From contig NZ_CP011388.1 in NCBI RefSeq assembly GCF_001644605.1, positions 3,686,501-3,750,500 of the forward strand: 64,000 nt of DNA, given 5' to 3'. Below the pieces are notes generated by a model. It did not search any database, was not told the DNA's origin, and saw only the letters and a list, made by a program, of their open reading frames with translations. Source of the DNA: Paenibacillus swuensis (GTDB lineage: Bacteria > Bacillota > Bacilli > Paenibacillales > DY6). A program made the translations under genes and the position numbers. Each line of letters opens with the position of its first letter. Position 1 is the first letter of the stretch. Shown here piece by piece: positions 35,319 through 44,012 of the stretch.

Positions 35319-36485
35319 TTACATGGATCTGATTAGAATATCCCGTACGGTATCACGAGTCATGATCTTATAGGACCCTACTTGGGGTTTCATAAAAGAT
35401 TTCTCGACAAGCTCATCCAGCCGGGAACTGTCAATATTGTAATCGGCTAGGCGGCTCGGTGCTCCGAGTGAATTCCAAAACTCACGTAATGCCGCAATGC
35501 CTTCCAGAGCGATGGCCTTATCACTTTTCCCTGAAGGATCAACCTGAAACACTCGAATTGCAAGCAACTTCATGCGGGAGGGGTCTTCCTCAGCGCAATG
35601 ACTCATCCAATTCGGGAATATGATTCCGAGGCCGCCGCCGTGAGGAATGTCATAAACGGCTGACAGTCCATGCTCAATCTGGTGAGATGCCCAATCCCCG
35701 CCGTCTGTACCGCTGGAAAGTAAACCATTGAATGCCGTAGTGCCCGCATACATGATCGTAGCCCTCAAATCAAAGTTATCCGGTTCGCGGATCAGGTCAG
35801 GAGCCGCTTCCATTATTGTAAGCAGCACAGATTCCATAAATCGATCCATCATAGGAACATGTTCAGTGCGATGGAAATACTGTTCAAGTACATGAGACAT
35901 CATGTCAACAATTCCATACACCGTTTGATCGAGGGGAACAGAATAGGTATAAGATGGATCCAGAATTGAAAATGCGGGATACGCCAAAGGACTTGCCCAA
36001 CCCCGTTTCTCGTTCATTTCCCAGTTCGTTATGACAGAGATATTGTTCATCTCAGAGCCTGTCGCAGCCAGCGTGAGGACCGTGCCAAACGGTAAAGCTT
36101 GTTCTACCGACGCTTTTCTGGTGATAATATCCCAAACATCCCCGTTATAGTAAACACCTACAGAGATGGCTTTGACACAATCAATGACGCTTCCGCCGCC
36201 GACAGCAAGAATGAAGTCGACTTTTTCTTGACGGCAAATGTCAATGCCCTTATGCACAGTGGTGAGTCGGGGATTGGGTTCCACTCCGGATAACTCAATC
36301 ACTTCGGCTTCCATCTGTTCCAGTTCCGATAGTACAGCGTTATAAACGCGGTTCTTCTTAATACTGCCGCCGCCGTATACCAGCAGCACCCGTTTTCCTT
36401 TGTTACCCAGTTCTTGTTTCAGCTGTCCGATCTGTTCGTGTCCAAACCAGAGACGTGTCGGATTGTGTTGCATAAATGACTGCAT
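35319..36485 (-). CDS. Iron-containing alcohol dehydrogenase (YugJ/YugK butanol-dehydrogenase type)
   Basis: 388 residues. NAD(P)H-dependent group III dehydrogenase that reduces aldehydes. The N-terminus [12 protein letters not shown] is typical; [12 protein letters not shown] binds the cofactor phosphate; the metal site is formed by [12 protein letters not shown] and [20 protein letters not shown] (Asp and His residues). AAGGAG lies seven bases from ATG 36485; an ATG six bases upstream is too close. It is divergent from hrpB. Confidence 0.93.
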   Translation of the reverse strand: MQSFMQHNPTRLWFGHEQIGQLKQELGNKGKRVLLVYGGGSIKKNRVYNAVLSELEQMEAEVIELSGVEPNPRLTTVHKGIDICRQEKVDFILAVGGGSVIDCVKAISVGVYYNGDVWDIITRKASVEQALPFGTVLTLAATGSEMNNISVITNWEMNEKRGWASPLAYPAFSILDPSYTYSVPLDQTVYGIVDMMSHVLEQYFHRTEHVPMMDRFMESVLLTIMEAAPDLIREPDNFDLRATIMYAGTTAFNGLLSSGTDGGDWASHQIEHGLSAVYDIPHGGGLGIIFPNWMSHCAEEDPSRMKLLAIRVFQVDPSGKSDKAIALEGIAALREFWNSLGAPSRLADYNIDSSRLDELVEKSFMKPQVGSYKIMTRDTVRDILIRSM

Positions 36486-36547
36486 GTTCATTCTCCTTTT
36501 GATGCGAATAAGAGCAATATTATACTACATGGATATCCGGTAGCAAG

Positions 36548-36576
36548 TGTACAGCAATGTCTGATGTTGTTATGAT
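36548..36576 (+). promoter_or_regulatory. Possible promoter of hrpB
   Basis: TGTACA, a 17-base spacer and TATGAT with an extended TG motif. It lies upstream of a terminator-like hairpin in the hrpB leader. Confidence 0.4.
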
Positions 36577-36610
36577 ATAGGAAGTGAAATGTCGAGTACT
36601 TAGTGAATCA

Positions 36611-36636
36611 GCACAGGAGCATCTCCTGTGCTTTTA
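36611..36636 (+). terminator. Terminator-like hairpin in the hrpB leader
   Basis: A nine-base perfect stem (GCACAGGAG pairing with CTCCTGTGC) with a CAT loop and TTTTAAT after it. No plus-strand gene ends nearby because the upstream gene is on the other strand, so it sits in the hrpB leader and could act as an attenuator. Confidence 0.7.
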
Positions 36637-36660
36637 ATATGGATGGCTTAAAGGCGGGAT

Positions 36661-39195
36661 ATGTTTAAAATGTTACCTATAGACGAAGTTCTCGCCCCGC
36701 TGAACCAAGCGTTGACCTTAAGGCCCAACGCCGTTCTCGTTGCGCCGCCGGGCTCGGGAAAGACAACCCGGGTTCCCTTGGCCATGCTGGAGGCGCCGTG
36801 GTTAAACGGCCGGAAGATTGTAATGTTGGAACCACGAAGGTTGGCCGCCCGGTCCGTGGCCGGTTATATGGCTAAGCTCCGCGGGGAAAAGGTCGGGGAT
36901 TCCATTGGCTACCGTGTGAAACATGATACGAAAGTGAGCGCGCATACCCGGATTGAGGTTATTACCGAAGGGGTTTTAACGCGAATGCTGCAACAGGACC
37001 CATCCTTGGACGGAATTGGTGCGGTATTGTTCGATGAGTTTCATGAGCGAAGTCTGCATTCGGATCTCGGATTGGCCTTGTGCCTTCAATCCCAAAGCCT
37101 GTTCAGGGAGGATTTGCGATTGCTGATCATGTCCGCGACCATGGATGCGGAATCGGCATCTGCTCTTCTGGGGGACGCGCCTGTCGTTACAGGCGAGGGG
37201 CGGATGTTTCCTGTGGAAACACGGCATCTGCCCAGACGCGCCGGCGTCCGGGTGGAAGACGCCGTGGTGACGGCGGTACAGCAGGCGCTGGCACAAGACG
37301 AAGGCGACGTGCTGGCGTTCCTGCCGGGCGCGGCGGAGATTCGCCGCGCGCAAGCGGGCTTGAGCGGCGTGAGCCCCGGCGTGCGCGTGCTGCCGCTCTA
37401 TGGCAGCTTGCCCCAGGCGGCTCAGGAAGCCGCCATCGCTCCCGCGAAGCCCGGGGAGCGCAAGGTCGTCCTCGCGACATCGATCGCGGAGACGAGTCTC
37501 ACCGTCGACGGCGTACGCATCGTCGTCGACGGCGGAACCATGCGCGTGCCGCGGTTCTCGCCGCGCACGGGCATGACGCGCCTGGAGACGGTTCCCGTCT
37601 CGCGCGCGTCGGCAGATCAAAGGCGCGGGCGCGCAGGCCGCACCGCCCCGGGCATCTGCTACCGTCTGTGGACGGAGCAGGAGGATCTTCGCCTCGAGCC
37701 CCGCAGCACCCCGGAGGTGCTCGAGGCGGATCTGGCGCCGCTGGCGTTAGCTCTAGCGGCGTGGGGTGTGGCGGATCCAGACGAGCTGAGCTGGCTGGAT
37801 CCGCCGCCGGCGCCCGCGTACGCCCAGGCGCGGGCGCTTCTGCGCCGCCTCGGCGCGTTGACCGAGGCAGGCGCGATTACGCCGCACGGGCATCGCATGG
37901 CGGAGCTCGGGCTGCACCCGCGGCTGGCGCATATGTTATTGCGCGCGCAGGAGATGGGCTGGAGCCGGCAGGCATGCGACTTGGCGGCGTTACTGAGGGA
38001 GCGGGATATCGTCCGTTACGATCGATCGGTGCCGAATGTGGATGTAATGAAGCGAGCCTCGATACTGCAGGAAGCTAGGCAATGGCGGGGAGAATTGCCG
38101 GAATCGCTAGGCGGTCTGAGAGTGGATTCGGCATTATGTCGGCGCATTATCACAGAGGCGGACCACCTTATTCGCATGTTGCGGTCGTCGCAGGCACAAT
38201 CAAACCAGTCTGAGAAAGAGCAGGCGTATACCGGTGATGTCGGTGTCATGCTGGGTTGGGCATACCCGGACCGCATAGCGCAATTAAGAAGCTCCGGCCG
38301 CTTTACGTTGGCGAACGGAAGAGGGGCGGCTATGGAAGCAGGACAAGCTCTGGCTTACGATCGTTACATTGTGGCTGTTGATCTGGATGATCAAGGGGTC
38401 GAGAGTCGAATATATCTTGCGGCATCTCTCAGTCTGGAACATATCGAAGAGCACTTTCAAACCGATATTCGTCATGAGGAAATCATGGAATGGGATAATT
38501 CAGCCCGTGCGGTCAGGGCGCGTAAGCGATTGCTGCTGGGGGGCTTGCTCCTGAAGGAAACGCCTATGGAAAATCCTGATCCGGAGAGGGTCCTAACCGT
38601 TCTCATGGAGGGTATTCGGCTGAACGGGCTGGATATGCTCTCTTGGAAGCGTCCTGAGCGACAGATGCAGGAAAGAATGCAGTTTATGCATAAGGTAAAC
38701 CCGGAGCAATGGCCCGATGCATCGGAGGCGGGACTGTTGGACAATTTAGAAACATGGTTGGGTCCGCATGCTTACGGAATGAAATCTCGCAGTGACCTCC
38801 AGAAAATCCCGCTGACTGAAGCCTTGGCGGATCTTATATCCTATGAACAACGTGTGGAACTGAATCACATGGTGCCTACGCATATGACGTTACCGAGCGG
38901 ATCACGCGTACCGCTGGATTATAGTAATCCGGATCAACCGGTGCTGGCGGCGCGTCTTCAAGAGTTGTTCGGATGGAAAGAAACACCCCGAATCGGCGGT
39001 GGACGCGTGCCTTTAACGATTCATTTGCTCTCTCCGGCACAGCGTCCGGTTCAGGTTACACAAGATTTGGCTAGCTTCTGGAAAACCGCCTATTATGAAG
39101 TTCGCAAAGACCTTAAAGGTCGTTATCCCAAGCATTACTGGCCGGATAATCCTCTGGAGGCACCCGCAACAAGCCGGACGAGACCCAAAGCTTAA
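36661..39195 (+). CDS. hrpB: ATP-dependent helicase HrpB
   Basis: 844 residues. A DExH-box RNA helicase-like protein of unknown physiological role. Motif I APPGSGKTTRVP is at about 28-39, motif II is DEFH (LFDEFHERSL), SATMDAESA is motif III, and QRRGRAGRTAPGICYRLW is motif VI. The HrpB-specific C-terminal region includes YPKHYWPDNP close to the end. Length fits the family (about 820-850). The gene is mosaic in base composition: about 37190-38000 is extremely GC-rich, yet the frame and motifs are continuous. Start could also be ATG 36670 (MLPIDEVLAPL), which matches homologues well. Confidence 0.93.
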   Translation: MFKMLPIDEVLAPLNQALTLRPNAVLVAPPGSGKTTRVPLAMLEAPWLNGRKIVMLEPRRLAARSVAGYMAKLRGEKVGDSIGYRVKHDTKVSAHTRIEVITEGVLTRMLQQDPSLDGIGAVLFDEFHERSLHSDLGLALCLQSQSLFREDLRLLIMSATMDAESASALLGDAPVVTGEGRMFPVETRHLPRRAGVRVEDAVVTAVQQALAQDEGDVLAFLPGAAEIRRAQAGLSGVSPGVRVLPLYGSLPQAAQEAAIAPAKPGERKVVLATSIAETSLTVDGVRIVVDGGTMRVPRFSPRTGMTRLETVPVSRASADQRRGRAGRTAPGICYRLWTEQEDLRLEPRSTPEVLEADLAPLALALAAWGVADPDELSWLDPPPAPAYAQARALLRRLGALTEAGAITPHGHRMAELGLHPRLAHMLLRAQEMGWSRQACDLAALLRERDIVRYDRSVPNVDVMKRASILQEARQWRGELPESLGGLRVDSALCRRIITEADHLIRMLRSSQAQSNQSEKEQAYTGDVGVMLGWAYPDRIAQLRSSGRFTLANGRGAAMEAGQALAYDRYIVAVDLDDQGVESRIYLAASLSLEHIEEHFQTDIRHEEIMEWDNSARAVRARKRLLLGGLLLKETPMENPDPERVLTVLMEGIRLNGLDMLSWKRPERQMQERMQFMHKVNPEQWPDASEAGLLDNLETWLGPHAYGMKSRSDLQKIPLTEALADLISYEQRVELNHMVPTHMTLPSGSRVPLDYSNPDQPVLAARLQELFGWKETPRIGGGRVPLTIHLLSPAQRPVQVTQDLASFWKTAYYEVRKDLKGRYPKHYWPDNPLEAPATSRTRPKA

Positions 39196-39226
39196 GGTGT
39201 TTAACATAAAAGGAGGGGCATTTGTT

Positions 39227-39676
39227 ATGAAAACATGGACGGAATCGATTGAAATCCATGCACCGATTGAACGCGTATGGGCTTTGTTTGACGGGTCCTT
39301 GGAGAATATGCAAAAGATGATGCCTCAAGTTGTCGAGAACAAACCCTTGAAGGTTACAGAGAACCAGATCGGCAGCGTCTATAGGCAAAAGTATCAAGAG
39401 GGCAAGCGCGTTGAAGAGTACGATGTGGAGACGTTGGAATATACGGATACACCGGAGTATAAAGTGTTAAAGGTAGGCTTCGCTCTGGCTAAGATGTTTG
39501 ATATTACGGCCAAATATGAAATGACCCGTGTAAGCCCGGATGTAACCCTGTTTAAATATACAGCAACTAACAAAGCGCTGAAATGGTTTGTGCATGTGCT
39601 GCTTCTGATGGTGAGCTCGAAAGTAGTGAAGCGTTTTGTGTTACGTGTAAAAGAAATTGCGGAAAATAAAGAATAG
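39227..39676 (+). CDS. SRPBCC (START-like) family protein
   Basis: 149 residues of the polyketide cyclase/START fold: WTESIEIHAPIERVWALFDG at the N-terminus, a beta-sheet core and a long hydrophobic C-terminal helix (KWFVHVLLLMVSSKVVKRF). Such proteins bind hydrophobic ligands; the ligand is unknown. AAAGGAGGGG precedes ATG 39227. It follows hrpB by 31 bases and ends at a bidirectional terminator. Confidence 0.82.
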   Translation: MKTWTESIEIHAPIERVWALFDGSLENMQKMMPQVVENKPLKVTENQIGSVYRQKYQEGKRVEEYDVETLEYTDTPEYKVLKVGFALAKMFDITAKYEMTRVSPDVTLFKYTATNKALKWFVHVLLLMVSSKVVKRFVLRVKEIAENKE

Positions 39677-39683
39677 CTAGCAC

Positions 39684-39718
39684 AATAAACAAGCTGCCAG
39701 ATTAGGCAGCTTGTTTAT
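39684..39718. terminator. Bidirectional terminator between the SRPBCC and carotenoid genes
   Basis: A fourteen-base perfect stem (ATAAACAAGCTGCC pairing with GGCAGCTTGTTTAT) with a six-base loop. Confidence 0.92.
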
Positions 39719-39737
39719 GCTTAGTACCCCTTATTCC

Positions 39738-41270
39738 TTACCCAGCACTGCTTGTCCCCATAGCTTTACCTTGCAGATCGTTCTGGATCAAATCCGCCGT
39801 CAACTGACCTGACAGGGTAACCATCGGAACGCCGCCTCCCGGATGGGTGGAGCCTCCTACAAAATAAACATTATCCAACAATTCGCTCCGGCTAGGGATT
39901 TTAAAGCCTCCGTTCATCTTGCGGTCGGTTACGACGCCATAGATGGAACCGCCGTTAGAACCGTATAAACGCCTAAGGTCGTCCGGAATAAATTGATACT
40001 CAAATTCGATGGATTCCCTCAATCCTTCCAAGCCCATTCGCTCCAGTTTCGTCAACACCTTCTCGCGATAGGTTTCCCTGAACGATTCCCAGGATTCTCC
40101 CTGCTTGAGCGGAGGAACGTGGGTTAGCACGAACAAGTTCTCCTTGCCTGCCGGTGCTTGGGAAGCGTCGGATTTACTGGAAATACCAACATATACGGTC
40201 GGATCTTCAGGAGGAATTCCTGCCGTAAAGAGGTCATGAAACTCTTGTTCCTGATTTTTGGAAAAGAAGAAATTATGATGCGCCAAATGGTCATACCTGC
40301 GATTCACACCTAACAGCAAGACCAGACCGGATACCGTCGGAGCGAATTTCTCCAGTTTAGCCGAGGTTTTGGCGGCTTGAGGATGCGTCTCCAGAATGGT
40401 TTGGTGGGCAGGAATCGCTTCCAGGTTACATACGATTAATTCCGCGGAGAGTTGTTCCCCCGATTCCAATACGACTCCAGAAGCTTGTTTCCCGTTGGAG
40501 GTGATTTCGGTGACTTTGGAGCCCGTGCGCACTTCAACGCCGAGTTCCCCGAGTAATCTCAGCATCCCTTCCGCAATATTGCGCATGCCGCCTTCCACAT
40601 AATAAATTCCCAACCCTAACTGTACATAAGTCAACTGTGACAAAATGGCTGGCGCTCCATACGGAGATGAGCCAATATACATGATCATAAAGTTGAACAA
40701 CTGCCGTAGATGCGGATCTTTGAGATAGCGGGAAGTCACCTGATCCATGGATCGCAGAGGGTCCATCGCCAGCAGCTCGCGCAGCGAATGAAGAGAACGG
40801 AGGTCGCCGATGCCGGACAGACTTTCTTTGTAGAAGCTGTTAGTGCATAACTCATACATCTTGTAACAATATTGCAGGTAATCAAGGAATTTACCGGCAT
40901 CATCGGGGGAAAGGGCGCGAATCTGTTCCATCATGGCCGGCAAATCCGAACTTAAATCGAGTACGGTGCCGTCTTCAAAAAAGGTGCGCCATTGCGGTTC
41001 AACCCGCTTGATGGTCATATAATCTTCAAGCTTACGGCCGCAGCTTGCGAACAGCTGCTCCAGCACCCATGGCATAGTGAGAATGGATGGACCTGTATCG
41101 AATGTGAATCCTTTGCCTGAGCGGATATTCAGCTTGCCGCCTGCTCTTTCGTTCTGTTCCAATACGGTTACTTGGTGTCCGTCCCCGGCAAGCCTAATGG
41201 CGGCCGATAAACCGGCCAAACCACCTCCGACCACGATGACATTTTTACTTTGTTGCGTCTTGTTGGACAT
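39738..41270 (-). CDS. Carotenoid desaturase/oxidase of the CrtI/CrtN/CrtP family
   Basis: 510 residues. An FAD-dependent phytoene-desaturase-type enzyme. The N-terminal FAD motif is VVGGGLAGLSAAIRLAGDGH at about 13-32, followed by ERAGGKLN and FDTGPSILTMPWV. The C-terminal motif is YFVGGSTHPGGGVPMV. In C30 carotenoid pathways such enzymes either desaturate dehydrosqualene (CrtN) or oxidise its terminal methyl group (CrtP); sequence alone does not let me choose. The adjacent divergent genes are a glycosyltransferase and a CrtO-like acyltransferase, which act after the CrtP step in staphyloxanthin synthesis, so an oxidase role is plausible. Confidence 0.88.
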   Translation of the reverse strand: MSNKTQQSKNVIVVGGGLAGLSAAIRLAGDGHQVTVLEQNERAGGKLNIRSGKGFTFDTGPSILTMPWVLEQLFASCGRKLEDYMTIKRVEPQWRTFFEDGTVLDLSSDLPAMMEQIRALSPDDAGKFLDYLQYCYKMYELCTNSFYKESLSGIGDLRSLHSLRELLAMDPLRSMDQVTSRYLKDPHLRQLFNFMIMYIGSSPYGAPAILSQLTYVQLGLGIYYVEGGMRNIAEGMLRLLGELGVEVRTGSKVTEITSNGKQASGVVLESGEQLSAELIVCNLEAIPAHQTILETHPQAAKTSAKLEKFAPTVSGLVLLLGVNRRYDHLAHHNFFFSKNQEQEFHDLFTAGIPPEDPTVYVGISSKSDASQAPAGKENLFVLTHVPPLKQGESWESFRETYREKVLTKLERMGLEGLRESIEFEYQFIPDDLRRLYGSNGGSIYGVVTDRKMNGGFKIPSRSELLDNVYFVGGSTHPGGGVPMVTLSGQLTADLIQNDLQGKAMGTSSAG

Positions 41271-41443
41271 GAGGATTCCACGCTCCTTTAGTTTTCTATA
41301 GTAAACATATGTATAACTTCATCCTGTATGCGGATAGGCTAGCATGCATAGAATGCCTATGCCTATTATCTTTTATTACCACAGAAATGGTAAACTATAA
41401 CTATTAATCTTTGTACTGATTGTGAACAGGGGGGGTGTTTAGT

Positions 41444-42655
41444 TTGTTGGACTTGTTGATTATCCTCTCCGGTTGGCTCAGCGGCCTGTTCCTGCTCTGG
41501 AGATTACCCGTACTTACGGAACATGAGTATACATCCGGCACTTATTTAGCATCGGCTGATTTTGCGGACTCTGACCACGCTGCCCACGATAAATCTGCGG
41601 ATATCACCATCATTATTCCCGCGCGAAACGAGGAGCGCAACATTGGTGAATTGCTGCGCACCATCCGCGCGCAACAATGCTCTGCCGCCGAGGTGTTGGT
41701 CGTCGACGACAGTTCGACCGACCGTACCGCGGCGTTGGCTGCAGCCGCGGGCGCGCGGGTCATCCGGGCGGACGCTTTGCCGCCGGGATGGCAGGGCAAG
41801 GCGTGGGCGTGTCACACGGGAGCAGAGCAGGCGCGCAGCCGCTTGCTCCTGTTTCTGGACGCCGACACGCGCCTCGCCCCGGACGCCCTGGCGAAGCTGG
41901 CGTCCGCCTACCGCCGCCACGGCGGGATGCTCGCCGTACAGCCGTATCACACGGTGATTCGGCCGTACGAGCAGCTCTCCGCCGTGTTCAATCTCGTTGT
42001 CGCCGCTTCCATGGGCGCGGCGACGATGCTCGGCCCGAAGATGCGCCCGTCTGGCGCGTTCGGGCCTTGCGCGGTGTGCAGCCGGGACGACTACGTTCGT
42101 CTGGGCGGGCACGGGGCTGTGCGGGGCGAGGTGCTGGAGACCTTCGCCTTGGGGCGGCGCTTCCAAGCCGCGGGTCTGGGGCTCCGCCTGTTCGGCGGGC
42201 AAGGCACGGTATCGTTCCGGATGTATCCGGACGGATTGGCTGCTTTAGCCGAAGGCTGGAGCAAGAACTTCGCCGGCGGGGCCGTGAGCCTGCGGCGTGG
42301 ATTGCTTGCGGCGATTGTATTGTGGATCGCCGGTCTTGCAGCGTTGTCTGTGCAGGCGGTAACTGCGGGGATTCAATTTCTGTATACGCAAACACTGGAT
42401 ATGCAATGGAGCTTCGGACTGGTATACCTGTTATTTGCGATAACCTTGTTCAAGCAAATGCGAAGTGTCGGTAATTTTAACGTTATCACCGCAATCTTGT
42501 TTCCCATTCCGGTAACGGGCTTTATTCTGTTATTCGCAAACTCTGTTTTCTTAACGTTCTTTAGACGGCGTGTTCGTTGGAAAGGCAGAACTCTGAACAC
42601 GAATGGTAAAGTGGCTGAAACATATCCTGGAAACGAAACTACCCGTCACGAATAA
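41444..42655 (+). CDS. Family 2 glycosyltransferase, carotenoid-type (CrtQ-like)
   Basis: 403 residues. One N-terminal membrane segment, a GT-A domain with IIIPARNEERNIGELL, VVDDSSTDRT and LFLDADTRLAPD, then three to four C-terminal membrane helices (from about 285), the arrangement of 4,4'-diaponeurosporenoate glycosyltransferase. It would attach a sugar to a carotenoid acid. The region 41640-42250 is very GC-rich compared with the flanks. TTG 41444 lies eight bases after an AGGGGGGG site; a GTG at 41435 overlaps that site. The acyltransferase gene follows after 25 bases. Confidence 0.82.
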   Translation: MLDLLIILSGWLSGLFLLWRLPVLTEHEYTSGTYLASADFADSDHAAHDKSADITIIIPARNEERNIGELLRTIRAQQCSAAEVLVVDDSSTDRTAALAAAAGARVIRADALPPGWQGKAWACHTGAEQARSRLLLFLDADTRLAPDALAKLASAYRRHGGMLAVQPYHTVIRPYEQLSAVFNLVVAASMGAATMLGPKMRPSGAFGPCAVCSRDDYVRLGGHGAVRGEVLETFALGRRFQAAGLGLRLFGGQGTVSFRMYPDGLAALAEGWSKNFAGGAVSLRRGLLAAIVLWIAGLAALSVQAVTAGIQFLYTQTLDMQWSFGLVYLLFAITLFKQMRSVGNFNVITAILFPIPVTGFILLFANSVFLTFFRRRVRWKGRTLNTNGKVAETYPGNETTRHE

Positions 42656-42680
42656 TTCGAAGCTGGAAGGAGGGGATGCA

Positions 42681-43169
42681 GTGAGGATCTGGGTGTTGCC
42701 CACCTTTTGGACCATCCTGTTGGATGTGGCGGTTTGGTATGTGATTCAGATGGGGACGGCGTATGCTTGTACCCGAATTCCTGTGGCTTATTTCGAGCGC
42801 AGCCGGCTGTTTACACGAGTTTATTCTTTTGAACAGAATGGGCTTTGGTATGAACGTTACTTACTTGTGAAGATGTGGAAAAGCAAGCTTCCTGACGGCA
42901 GCAGGTTGTTCAGGGACGGCTTCGCCAAGAAGGAAATGCGCGGTAATCATAAGGATTACTTCAGAAGATTCGTAATTGAGACCCGACGGGGTGAATTGGC
43001 CCACTTCCTTGCGATGCTGCCCGCACCTGTCTTCTTTTTGTGGAGTGACAGCGTAACCGGAATGATCATGATTTTCTATGCGATTGTCATCAATCTTCCT
43101 TGCATTGTAGCCCAACGATATAATCGGATTCGGTTTAACAGACTGGTTAAGCTCAGAATGGAAAAATAA
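42681..43169 (+). CDS. crtO: CrtO-like glycosyl-carotenoid acyltransferase
   Basis: 162 residues, close to S. aureus CrtO (about 165). CrtO adds a fatty acid to the glucose of glycosyl-4,4'-diaponeurosporenoate, the last step of staphyloxanthin synthesis. It has one N-terminal and two C-terminal membrane segments. Family features seen are the FAKKEMRGNHKDYFRRFVIE stretch, RGELAHFLAMLPAPVFF and NLPCIVAQRYNRIRF near the end. GTG 42681 follows AGGAGG by seven bases; the frame is open into the previous gene but without a ribosome site. Confidence 0.85.
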   Translation: MRIWVLPTFWTILLDVAVWYVIQMGTAYACTRIPVAYFERSRLFTRVYSFEQNGLWYERYLLVKMWKSKLPDGSRLFRDGFAKKEMRGNHKDYFRRFVIETRRGELAHFLAMLPAPVFFLWSDSVTGMIMIFYAIVINLPCIVAQRYNRIRFNRLVKLRMEK

Positions 43170-43276
43170 TGTACTTCCTCTTCTTACCTTCCGCATCCCA
43201 CAGGCTTGTGATACAATCGGTAGCGCGGCGGACATCTTTATGTTCTTCAAAACAACTAAGGAGAGGTTGCTACACC

Positions 43277-43924
43277 ATGAGAAGACAGATTTGGGTTATG
43301 ATGATTGCGATGTTAGGATTTACGAGCATTCCCCTTACGACTACGGTCGAAGCGGCGGCACCCGCAACATTGACTTACGGAAGCACGGCGAATGATGTGC
43401 CGGATTTACAGTACAGATTAAAGTCATTAGGCATCTTTAAAGAACGAGTTACAGGTTATTACGGTACGGTAACCACGAAGGCCGTAGAGACGTTTCAGGC
43501 CAAATCCGGTTTACGTGTTGACGGAATCGCGGGTCCCGGAACATGGTCGGTATTGAAGAAGAAATCCGTGAACAAATACGAAATGGATCAACTGGCGAAG
43601 ATTATTCACTCTGAAGCTCGCGGTGAACCCCATAAAGGTCAAGTCGCGGTTGGCGCGGTTGTGATGAACCGTCTGGCATCGCCTTTGTTTCCCAAGAGCG
43701 TATCCGGTGTTATTTTTCAGCCCTGGGCTTTTACAGCCGTGCATGACGGGCAATATAAGCTGATTCCTGATAACGATGCCTATCTGGCCGCAATGGATGC
43801 GGTACGCGGGTGGGATCCCACATACAACGCGTTGTATTATTTTAATCCGGAAACCGCGACATCCAAGTGGATCTGGAGTCGAAAACAAACTGTGAAAATC
43901 GGTCGACATATATTTGCCGTTTAG
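43277..43924 (+). CDS. sleB: SleB-type spore cortex-lytic/cell-wall hydrolase
   Basis: 215 residues. A signal peptide (about 1-27, ending VEAAA) is followed by a peptidoglycan-binding domain (about 33-95; DLQYRLKSLGIF, TTKAVETFQAKSGL, DGIAGPGTWSVL) and a Hydrolase_2 domain (about 105-213; IIHSEARGEPHKGQVAVGAV, with the catalytic Glu in SEARGE). SleB enzymes are lytic transglycosylases that open the spore cortex in germination. It is shorter than B. subtilis SleB (about 305) because the linker is missing, and no ypeB partner is adjacent, so a vegetative or alternative SleB paralogue is possible. Confidence 0.87.
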   Translation: MRRQIWVMMIAMLGFTSIPLTTTVEAAAPATLTYGSTANDVPDLQYRLKSLGIFKERVTGYYGTVTTKAVETFQAKSGLRVDGIAGPGTWSVLKKKSVNKYEMDQLAKIIHSEARGEPHKGQVAVGAVVMNRLASPLFPKSVSGVIFQPWAFTAVHDGQYKLIPDNDAYLAAMDAVRGWDPTYNALYYFNPETATSKWIWSRKQTVKIGRHIFAV

Positions 43925-43926
43925 AA

Positions 43927-43951
43927 GAAGAGCGCTGTGCGCTCTTTTTTT
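43927..43951 (+). terminator. Terminator after the sleB-like gene
   Basis: AGAGCGC pairs with GCGCTCT around TGT and is followed by TTTTTTT. Confidence 0.88.
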
Positions 43952-44012
43952 GAACAAAATCAACGATAGAATAGGACTATACTACGGTTTTCCGAAGAAT
44001 GGAGAGTCCACG

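Noticed and set aside
36976-38078. Long Arg/Ala-rich frames on both strands over the middle of hrpB
   Set aside because: They are by-products of very high GC. The hrpB frame carries all helicase motifs.
41546-42474. Several 80-265-residue frames on both strands over the glycosyltransferase gene
   Set aside because: GC-rich shadows of a frame with clear GT2 motifs and membrane helices.
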